Below are positions 1-5,270 of a DNA stretch of 5,270 nucleotides, one piece after another. The translations under genes and the position numbers were made by a program. Position 1 is the first letter of the stretch. Each line of letters opens with the position of its first letter. The DNA comes from a bacterium. Its GTDB lineage: Bacteria > Arandabacterota > Arandabacteria > Arandabacterales > Arandabacteraceae. The notes below the pieces were generated by a model. The model was not told the DNA's origin, did not search any database, and saw nothing but the letters and a program-made list of their open reading frames with translations. Where the stretch lies: positions 1-5,270 of the forward strand of contig JAOZOU010000038.1 of assembly GCA_029933125.1 (NCBI GenBank). Reading direction: 5' to 3'.

Positions 1-132
1 AAGGGAGGCGGCGAAAGGGGGGCGGAAGGTAGGAAGCCTAAATCGAGGGTTGGGAAGTATGGGGTTGTTCTGGCGTGCGTTTTAGTAGTTGTTACAGCTT
101 CTGTTGCTTTTGGGATGGCTTATGAGCCTCCT
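1..132 (+). other. Basic N-terminus plus signal peptide / membrane segment
   Basis: Residues 1-19 are rich in Gly, Lys and Arg, and residues 21-40 are a hydrophobic run dominated by Val, Ala and Leu. This is the n-region and h-region pattern of a Sec signal peptide or signal anchor, with the protein body outside. A possible signal peptidase site lies after Ala40 (G-M-A, then Y-E-P-P). The basic stretch is long and continues beyond the window, so the start codon is not visible. No ATG, GTG or TTG precedes the hydrophobic run in frame. GC content here (about 58% in the first 60 bases) is much higher than in the pro-region that follows. Confidence 0.8.
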
Positions 133-3100
133 AATATGGATTCTGAAGCAACAAGCACCTCGACAGGTACATCAACCTCAAAAACTATTAACATTTCGTA
201 TCTTATACAATATTCTGAAAAATATGATATTGACCCAATAACATCTCAAATTTCCGTAGATAACATTACATTATTTGGACATAGTTTTTTAGTGGCGGCA
301 TTAAATGATGTAAAGAATAACAAAAAGTTAGTATTATATGCAGATTATGATAGCGGTGATATTTATGACCATAGACCTTCACGAGAAGAAGTTATTGAAG
401 TCTTGAAGTCTGACCCAAAGCCATATCAAAAGATGAGCACGAGTCTTATAATGAAAATAAAAGAGGAGTTTGGAGAATTGCCCTCATTTAACGAATCTCA
501 GCTCCGAACTCCTATGATCATCTCACCTCTCCAAAAAAGCCTACCTGTAATGCTCATCGTAAACGATTCAACTAATTTGTCTAAATTAATTAATGTCGTA
601 AACACACACACAACCACCGAGAATTATAGTGTTTGGGATGGTTTAACGATAAAATTTGTCGCAACAGAACTCCCCTTACAACTGTTAGTTAGTTTAGCGA
701 ACTTGAGTTATGTGCAAACTGTATGGTATAACGGCGACGAGGTTGATATTAGTCTCGATGATTCTGTTCCAGCCGTCAATGGCGACGATGTTCATTACGC
801 TGGTATATGGGGAAGCTCTGCTGATGTTGGTGTTATTGATTCTGGAGTCGATAGTACACATCCTGATTTGCACTGCGTCATTGCGAGAGAGGATTTTACA
901 GATAAATTGTGGGATGGCTATGACTGGAATCCTGATGATACGCACGGACATGGTACGCATGTTGCAGGAATTGTTGGAAGCGCCGATTCGACATACGAAG
1001 GAATGGCGCCATATGCAGATATAATCAGTGCAAAGGTGACTCATGGTGGAGGAAAGTCAAACGATATAGATACCATAATAAGTGGGATTGATTGGGCAAT
1101 AACTCAAGGTGCTGATATAATACAAATGAGCATCAATATCTATGATGGCGGTGGCGCTACAGATGCGTCCCACGATCTATCAAAGTATGTAGATTATGTT
1201 GCGTATTCTAAGTATAAGACTGTTGTGGTATCTGCTGGGAACTATAAATCTGGTAATCCCTTTACAGTAATATTAGCACCTGCCGATGCTTATAATTGCA
1301 TTGCCGTTGGAGCAACAGATTCAGATTTTGACGCCGTTTGGAGGGAGAGTGGTCACGGTCCAACAACCGATGGCAGGTGTAAACCAGACGTGGTGGCGCC
1401 AGGTGAGGATATTAAGTCTTGCAATAACAATTGGTTGGAAACAGGCGATTATTTTGTTTCCAAGAGTGGAACAAGTATGGCAGCGCCACATGTATCAGGT
1501 GAAGCGGCGCTTTTGTTTGACTATGGTTATGTAGATCGGAGAATGATAAAGGCGGTTATTTTAAATTCTGCAACAAAACTATCTGACTGGTGGGGTCATC
1601 CATTAGATAACCATCAGGGTGCAGGGCAGATTGACGCCTACAAAGCATACGAAACTATTGGAGATGCAAATAAAGTTGCATGGAATTATTTTGATTCGAC
1701 TAGTGAAAATGAATATGAATATTTTACCATCAATATAGATAATGTGCCGACAACGTTGGATGTTACTTTAGTTTGGGAACGTCATGTGTCAAGTCACACC
1801 GCAACGCCACCTTCTTTAAACGATTTAGATTTATACTTATATCGAGGGAATGATGGCGATAATCCGTTATGGAATTCAGTAAGTTCTCATGACAACGTTG
1901 AGCACATACATGAGGAAATATCAGAGCCTGGAATGTATGTAATTAAAGTAATTCCATATTCATTAGATACAGGGGGCTGGGAATATAGCGCAATAGCGTT
2001 CAGTCATCCATATAGCTATCATGGTAATAACCCTCCGTTTTGCGATGGCACAGATACCAGTTGCGGTATTTATCCAAGTTGTGAAAACTGCAATAATGAT
2101 GATGGTTGCGAGGATTATGGTACTGGCTGTGAAGACAGGGATTATTATTGCAAGAACAATGAAGAAGGCTGCAAATACACTTACTCAAACAGGCACACAG
2201 ACTACTGCGATGACTGGGAATATTATTGTAAAGGAGATTCTGTTTGGAAGGATCACTTCTGCCACAACTTCTATTGTGACGGTGGAAAATGCAAGGATCA
2301 CACGAGTTGGAAAGACGATCAAGTGGTTGAAAACTGCAACGATAAAGATGGATGGAAGAACAAAGGAAGCCCTTATTCCTGCTGTGATGGCAACAAGAAA
2401 TGCACCTGTCAGGATCAGGAATACTGGGACTGGTACTGCTATGGAACTTCTTGCACGCATCAGGTACTGCCGGAAACAAGAATAGAAAAGACCAGTTGCG
2501 TAACCTGCGATGACGGAAACCCCTGCACAGAGGACACTTGCAGTGACGGGGTATGCATTCATGGGAAGTACTGCCCAGGAACGGACGAGGATTGTGGCTG
2601 CACCTCCTGCGAGAACTGCAATGACTATGACCACAACTACTGTGATGGAGACGCAGTCTGGTTTGAGGACTGGGGCTGTACCGATTACGAATGCAAAATC
2701 GTCGATACTGGGCTCGTCAAGGACTGCAACGACCTCGACGACTGGTACTGCAATGGCGACACGCTGGAGTACCGGGATTATTACTGCTCCGACGGCTCCT
2801 GTTCTTATTCCGTCACTGATTTGGAAAACTGCAACGATTACGATGAATGGGTAGACACCGGGAATAAAAGATGGATAACCGACCCAGCGAACGAGTGCAG
2901 GGAGAAAGAAGAGAAGGAACAGGATTACCACGACTACACTTGCTCTGGCGGTAAGGGAGGAAGTTGTGAATACAGCGTGACTGGGACACAGAGGGTAGAG
3001 ACTGGGAATACGAGGGACAAGCCCAACGGAACTGACTGCGGGCTCGACGACTACGACGATTTCGAGAATTATTGCAGTGGAGGAGGAGAAGAAGTCTGGA

Positions 3101-5270
3101 AGCACAGGCAGTTCCACGATTTCAATTGTGAAGCTGGAGAATGTAAAGATCACACGAGTTGGGAAGACGATCAGCTGGTTGAAAATTGCAATGACCGGGA
3201 CGATTACGATGACTGGGAGTACTATTGCAAAGACGATGAGGTCTGGCGGCACCAGCTCTTCCACGACTTCTCTTGTGATGGGGGAGCATGCGTCGAAGAG
3301 ACCAGCTGGGAAAACGAGGAGTTTGTTGAGGACTGCAATGATCGAGACTTCTACGATGAGTTCGTTTATTATTGCAAAGACGATGAGGTCTGGAAGCATC
3401 AGTTGTTCCACGACTTCTCTTGTGACAGTGGCTCATGTGTCGAAGAGACTTACTGGGTAAATGATGAGTTTGTTGAGGACTGCAATGATCGGGACGATTA
3501 CGATGACTGGGAATATTATTGCAAAGACGATGAAGCCTGGCGGCACCAGCTCTTCCACGACTTCTCTTGCGACGAGGGTTCATGCGTCGAAGAGACCTAC
3601 TGGGCAAATGATGAATTTGTTGAGGACTGCAATGATCAGGACTATTACACGGATTGGGAGTATTATTGCGATGGCAACGCGGTGAGGAGATTTAGGGAGT
3701 CCCATGATTTCTATTGTTTTGAGGGTTCATGTTTAGAGGACATCATCCCGGAGGATGAATTTGTGGAGGAATGCAATGACCTCGACGACTGGTACTGCAA
3801 CGGCAGCGACACGCGGGAATACCAGGATTATTACTGCTCTGACGGCTTCTGTTCTTATTCCGTCACTGATTTGGAAAACTGCAACGATTACGATGAATGG
3901 GTAGACACCGGGAATAAAAGATGGATAACCGACCCAGCGAACGAGTGCAAGGAGAAGGAGGAGAAGGAGCAGGAGTTTCACGACTTCTCTTGCTCTGGCG
4001 GTAAGGGAGGAAGTTGTGAATACAGCGTGACTGGGACACAATGGATAGAGACCGGAAACACGAGGGACAAGCCAAACGGAACTAAGTGCGGGTCTGACTA
4101 CTACGATGATTTCGAGAATTATTGCAGTGGAGGAGGAGAAGAAGTCTGGAAGCACAGGCAGTTCCACGACTTTTACTGCACTGCTGGCTCCTGTACGGAC
4201 CACACGAGCTGGACGGACGAGCAGTTTGTAGAGGACTGCAACGCTCTGGACGACTGGTACTGCAACGGCAGCGACACGCGGGAATACCAGGATTATTATT
4301 GCTACGATGGCTCCTGTTCTTATTCCGTCACTGATTTGGAAAACTGCAACGATTACGATGAATGGGTAGACACCGGGAATAAAAGATGGATAACCGACCC
4401 AGCGAACGAGTGCAAGGAGAAGGAGGAGAAGGAGCAGGAGTTTCACGACTTCTCTTGCTCTGGCGGTAGAGGAGGAAGTTGTGAATACAGCGTAACCGGG
4501 ACACAGTGGGTAAAGACTGGAGAGACGAGGGACAAGCCCGACGGGACTGACTGCGGTTGCACAGCAAATAATACACGGAAGGAATGTTCTGAAGGCACTT
4601 GTTCTGATACAGGGAAATGTAACGCGACAATTTGTAACGCAGATATTGCTTGCGACGGAAAAAAGCCAGGAGACCTTTGTGCCGCTGACAAAAGATGCAA
4701 TTCCACTTGCAATTGCGTTTTAGCGGAGCCAAAATTATGCACCGAGCCCGACCCGCCAGACCACGACTTTGGAATTGTTCGGCCTGGCAAGACGCGGACT
4801 TGGAGTTTTGAAATAGCCAACTGCGGAGACCCCGTCTCTACGCTGGGTTGGAGTGTGAGAGCGAGCGAGCCCTGGATTTCGGTCTCGCCTTCTTCAGGAA
4901 CGAACACAACCGTAACCGTGACAATTGACACACGGCTTCCAGAGGGGGGCGTAAAGACCGGCACAATTAACATTGCTTCAAACGGCGGGACGAAGAACGG
5001 CACGATTCGCGCGGAGGTCAAGTTAGAGACTGCACCGCCAGGAGAGGAATTTGCGACTTTCGCGACAACCGATGGCTTCTTTGAGAAGGTAGAAGCGGTG
5101 GTAGAGGAGACGCTGCCAGAAGAGGGCAAGCCTTCCGGTGTGGAGTTCCCGCACGGCTTCTTCTCGTTCAGGATAGAAAATCTCTCTGCAGAAAGCGTTA
5201 CAGTTGAAATCGAACTGCCGTCTGAGATGCCGGCTGGTGCGGAATATTGGAAGTACGGACGGACGCCAGA
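1..5270 (+). CDS. Giant secreted S8 subtilase with Cys-rich repeat stalk and surface-anchor domain (partial at both ends)
   Basis: A single frame is open from base 1 to the last complete codon at 5266-5268, giving 1756 residues with neither start nor stop in the window. The first in-frame ATG (115) lies inside the hydrophobic signal segment, so the true start is upstream. Domain order is signal segment, Ser/Thr linker, pro-region, peptidase S8 catalytic domain, beta-sandwich, Cys-rich modular repeats, BACON-like Ig domain, and the beginning of a choice-of-anchor U domain. S8 enzymes hydrolyse peptide bonds through an Asp-His-Ser triad, and all three residues are present. Secretion and cell-surface attachment are inferred from the signal segment, the disulfide-type repeats and the anchor-associated domain. 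The substrate is unknown; the stalk could place the protease away from the envelope or bind a partner. Subtilase identity is near certain, while the role of the repeats is unknown. The AT-rich protease region differs in composition from the rest of the gene. Confidence 0.96.
139..186 (+). other. Ser/Thr-rich low-complexity linker
   Basis: Residues 47-62 alternate Ser and Thr with a few Gly, Ala and Lys, directly after the signal segment. In archaeal surface proteins such stretches are flexible spacers and often O-glycosylated; glycosylation here is inference only. Confidence 0.6.
187..756 (+). other. Pro-region with I9-like inhibitor/chaperone domain
   Basis: About 190 residues separate the linker from the catalytic domain. 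The last part (about residues 181-252) has the beta-alpha-beta pattern of subtilase propeptides: a strand (L-P-V-M-L-I-V-N), a helix (S-K-L-I-N-V-V), a strand around L-T-I-K-F-V, a helix around L-Q-L-L-V-S-L-A, and a strand ending in V-Q-T-V-W-Y. It then leads into D-D-S-V-P-A-V-N-G, the usual entry to an archaeal subtilase domain. Such domains help the protease fold, inhibit it, and are cut off autocatalytically. Residues 63-180 match nothing I recognise. Seven N-x-S/T sequons lie at residues 64, 88, 164, 188, 192, 208 and 234, and the DNA is very AT-rich. Confidence 0.65.
766..1668 (+). other. Peptidase S8 (subtilisin-like) catalytic domain
   Basis: All signature blocks are present in order and at normal spacing. 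The Asp block is V-G-V-I-D-S-G-V-D, catalytic Asp280 (bases 838-840). The His block is H-G-H-G-T-H-V-A-G-I, catalytic His317 (949-951). The oxyanion Asn is in V-V-V-S-A-G-N, Asn414 (1240-1242). The Ser block is G-T-S-M-A-A-P-H-V-S-G, nucleophile Ser492 (1474-1476). Between them lie the conserved M-A-P-Y-A (335-339), A-P-A-D-A-Y-N-C-I-A-V-G-A (426-438) and K-P-D-V-V-A-P-G (461-468) segments. The length of about 300 residues is typical. Four cysteines (292, 433, 460, 474) could form two disulfides; Cys460 and Cys474 are close in sequence. No inactivating change is visible, so this should be an active endopeptidase. Confidence 0.97.
1669..2010 (+). other. Subtilase C-terminal beta-sandwich (KP-43-like)
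   Basis: Directly after the catalytic domain, residues 557-670 carry the landmarks of the beta-sandwich found downstream of KP-43-type and other large subtilases. These are a strand with L-D-V-T-L-V-W, then L-N-D-L-D-L-Y-L-Y, then D-N-V-E-H-I, then P-G-M-Y-V-I-K-V, and a closing strand around W-E-Y-S-A-I-A-F. In relatives this domain packs on the protease, often with calcium, and helps stability. The D-L-D and neighbouring acids fit that, but no metal site can be proven from sequence. The assignment is by remembered pattern. Confidence 0.75.
2041..2724 (+). repeat. Degenerate Cys-rich repeat region (N-terminal part of array)
   Basis: Residues 681-908 begin the cysteine-rich stalk with units that have drifted from the later consensus. 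Residues 736-778 form a recognisable C-type unit (D-D-W-E-Y-Y-C-K ... C-K-D-H-T-S-W) with an extra Cys in its H-F-C-H-N-F-Y-C segment. Residues 836-852 hold a different small motif, C-D-D-G-N-P-C-T-E-D-T-C-S-D-G-V-C, of a type widespread in extracellular Cys-rich proteins. Residues 873-908 form a short C-N-D-Y-D unit. A drop in AT content falls inside this stretch near 2460-2520. The last bases of the C-type unit (2290-2343) match 3142-3195 at 46 of 54 positions, so this part shares origin with the main array despite its different composition. Confidence 0.8.
2725..3186 (+). repeat. Cys-rich repeat block 1 (modules A-B-C)
   Basis: Residues 909-1062. Module A (909-943) starts C-N-D-L-D-D-W-Y-C and ends C-S-Y-S-V-T. 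Module B (944-1012) starts C-N-D-Y-D-E-W-V-D-T-G-N, has an acidic/basic middle (E-K-E-E-K-E-Q), then C-S-G-G-K-G-G-S-C-E-Y-S-V-T-G-T and a T-G-N-T-R-D-K-P-N-G-T tail. The C variant (1013-1062) has N-Y-C-S-G-G-G-E-E-V-W-K-H and F-H-D-F-N-C. Each module has four cysteines, which suggests two internal disulfides. The block is repeated 1047-1050 bases downstream at 3772-4236. Confidence 0.9.
2800..2899 (+). repeat. 100-base perfect repeat, copy 1 of 3
   Basis: Spans the end of module A and the first part of module B. It is identical, by letter comparison, to 3850-3949 and 4315-4414, including all synonymous positions. Confidence 0.95.
3187..3771 (+). repeat. Four tandem C modules (48-49 residues each)
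   Basis: The units start at residues 1063, 1112, 1161 and 1210 (bases 3187, 3334, 3481, 3628). The first three are exactly 49 residues and share cysteine spacing C-x12-C-x15-C-x4-C-x14. The fourth is 48 residues and more divergent (R-R-F-R-E-S-H-D-F-Y-C). By direct count, units 1 and 3 agree at 43 of 49 residues, units 2 and 3 at 41 of 49, and units 1 and 2 at 39 of 49. The first and third being closest suggests duplication of pairs, or gene conversion, rather than stepwise copying of neighbours. The modules are strongly acidic and aromatic. The function is unknown; an extended rigid stalk or ligand-binding array is possible. Confidence 0.92.
3772..4236 (+). repeat. Cys-rich repeat block 2 (modules A-B-C)
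   Basis: Residues 1258-1412 repeat the A-B-C order of block 1 with module lengths 36, 69 and 50. Module A has one residue more than in block 1 (C-N-G-S-D-T-R against C-N-G-D-T-L). Long stretches are identical to block 1 at the DNA level, for example 4108-4169 matches 3058-3119 without mismatch. The C variant of both blocks keeps the unusual G-G-G-E-E-V-W-K-H-R-Q segment, so A-B-C was copied as one unit of about 460 bases. Confidence 0.9.
3850..3949 (+). repeat. 100-base perfect repeat, copy 2 of 3
   Basis: Starts 1050 bases after copy 1, so the frame is kept. The match with copy 3 continues to base 4003, making 154 identical bases. Confidence 0.95.
4237..4551 (+). repeat. Cys-rich repeat block 3 (modules A-B, no C)
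   Basis: Residues 1413-1517 hold module A (36 residues) and module B (69 residues), nearly identical to block 2 but without a following C module. The tail T-G-E-T-R-D-K-P-D-G-T-D-C runs straight into the terminal Cys-rich cap. Bases 4315-4468 are identical to 3850-4003, a 154-base perfect match offset by 465 bases. The copy could have arisen by unequal exchange that ended at the module B/cap junction. Confidence 0.9.
4315..4414 (+). repeat. 100-base perfect repeat, copy 3 of 3
   Basis: Starts 465 bases after copy 2 (155 codons). The match with copy 2 continues to base 4468, where G-G-K changes to G-G-R. Confidence 0.95.
4552..4740 (+). other. Terminal Cys-rich cap
   Basis: Residues 1518-1580 hold 12 cysteines in a pattern unlike modules A-C: C-G-C-T-A-N-N-T, E-C-S-E-G-T-C, T-G-K-C-N-A-T-I-C, A-C-D-G-K-K-P-G-D-L-C, then C-N-S-T-C-N-C. 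It lacks the W/Y-rich core of the repeats and joins them to the Ig-like domain. From memory, similar caps follow the same kind of repeat in other archaeal surface proteins. N-x-S/T sequons occur at N1523, N1541 and N1567. The function is unknown; it is probably a disulfide-stabilised end piece. Confidence 0.7.
4741..5028 (+). other. BACON-like Ig-fold domain
   Basis: Residues about 1581-1676 show D-F-G-I-V-R-P-G-K-T (typical first strand), W-S-F-E-I-A-N-C-G-D, then L-G-W-S-V and the diagnostic P-W-I-S-V-S-P-S-S-G-T. These are followed by alternating strands (V-T-V-T-I-D) and G-T-I-N-I-A-S-N-G-G. This is the signature of BACON and related Ig-like beta-sandwich domains of extracellular proteins, which may bind glycans or act as spacers. 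It starts right after the Cys-rich cap and leads into the anchor domain, so a spacer role is as likely as binding. Confidence 0.75.
5044..5270 (+). other. Choice-of-anchor U domain, truncated by window end
   Basis: From residue 1682 the sequence runs through T-T-D-G-F-F-E-K, then G-V-E-F-P-H-G-F-F-S-F-R-I, then V-T-V-E-I-E-L-P and P-A-G-A-E-Y-W-K-Y-G-R-T-P. This order (F-P-x-G-F-F-S-F, a strand pair, then Y-x-K-Y-G-x-T-P) is what I recall for the choice-of-anchor U family, which sits just before C-terminal sorting signals of various kinds in bacterial and archaeal surface proteins. The second half of the domain and any anchor lie beyond base 5270. Confidence 0.8.

Noticed and set aside
1-60. 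Purine-rich GGGAGG/GGGG stretches as a ribosome binding site for a downstream start
   Set aside because: They encode the Gly/Lys/Arg-rich n-region of the signal peptide in frame, and the only nearby downstream ATG is within the hydrophobic segment at an unsuitable distance.
115-117. ATG as the gene start
   Set aside because: It falls at the end of the hydrophobic signal segment. Starting there would remove the signal peptide, and the frame is open upstream to base 1, so the start is outside the window.
2185-3411. 408-codon open frame on the minus strand with a hydrophobic, Val/Ile/Pro-rich translation
   Set aside because: It lies opposite the Cys-rich repeats. The sense strand there rarely uses TTA, CTA or TCA codons, so the antisense frame lacks stops. 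Its membrane-like look is the complement of GAC/GAT/AAC-rich codons, and it repeats with the sense repeats.
3077-3685. Plus-strand second-frame open frames with Thr/Ser/Met-rich repetitive translations (3077-3460 and 3461-3685)
   Set aside because: They are out-of-frame readings of the C modules; their periodicity is the same 147 bases as the real repeat.
3733-4446. 237-codon minus-strand frame beginning with a poly-Leu run, resembling a membrane protein
   Set aside because: The Leu run is the complement of the GAG/AAG/GAG acidic-basic stretch of module B, and the internal repetition mirrors modules A and B. It is a shadow.
2725-4551. CRISPR array or intergenic DNA repeat
   Set aside because: The repeat periods are multiples of three (147, 465, 1050 bases), lie in one open frame with conserved cysteines, and have no unique spacers of constant length.
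4443-5129. 228-codon minus-strand frame over the cap, BACON-like and anchor regions
   Set aside because: The plus-strand reading gives well-formed recognisable domains, while the antisense protein shows no family motif and overlaps the real gene completely.

Overview
The window is the interior of one very large protein-coding gene. Reading from base 1 on the + strand gives 1756 consecutive codons with no stop. The gene enters from upstream, with no credible start codon before its signal segment, and is still open at base 5270. I see no second gene, RNA gene, promoter, terminator, mobile element or CRISPR array. The other open frames on both strands are shadows of this one.

The protein (residue numbers count from base 1) reads as a secreted, surface-attached, subtilisin-type serine protease with a long cysteine-rich stalk. 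In order: a basic N-terminus and hydrophobic signal segment (about 1-40); a Ser/Thr-rich linker (47-62); a pro-region ending in an I9-like inhibitor fold (about 63-252); an S8 catalytic domain with an intact Asp280, His317, Asn414, Ser492 set (about 256-556); a beta-sandwich like that following the catalytic domain in KP-43-type subtilases (about 557-670); about 900 residues of Cys-, acid- and aromatic-rich repeats (681-1580); a BACON-like Ig fold (about 1581-1676); and the start of a choice-of-anchor U domain (from about 1682), cut by the window edge. A sorting signal or membrane anchor probably follows.

The repeats have a clear grammar. Three module types, A (35-36 residues), B (69) and C (48-50), each with four cysteines, run A-B-C-C-C-C-C-A-B-C-A-B. 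More degenerate copies precede them and an unrelated Cys-rich cap follows. A 100-base stretch spanning the A/B junction is identical in three places, and two copies are identical over 154 bases, so the array has been recently duplicated or homogenised.

The organism is probably an uncultured archaeon. From memory, Cys-rich modules of the 'D-W-Y-C-N-G ... Y-Y-C ... C-x-Y-S-V-T' kind and 'D-T-G-N-T-R-x-K-P-x-G-T' tails occur in surface proteins of ANME-1/Methanophagales-like euryarchaea and of DPANN archaea. Choice-of-anchor U domains also occur in the former. AGA/AGG arginine and ATA isoleucine codons fit an archaeon. This is inference and the lineage is not proven.

Base composition is mosaic. 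The pro-region, protease and first repeats (about 180-2460) are AT-rich, with some 60-base lines at 22-25% GC. The signal-peptide region and everything after about 2500 are much richer, with many lines at 57-58%. The gene may have been assembled from parts of different origin.
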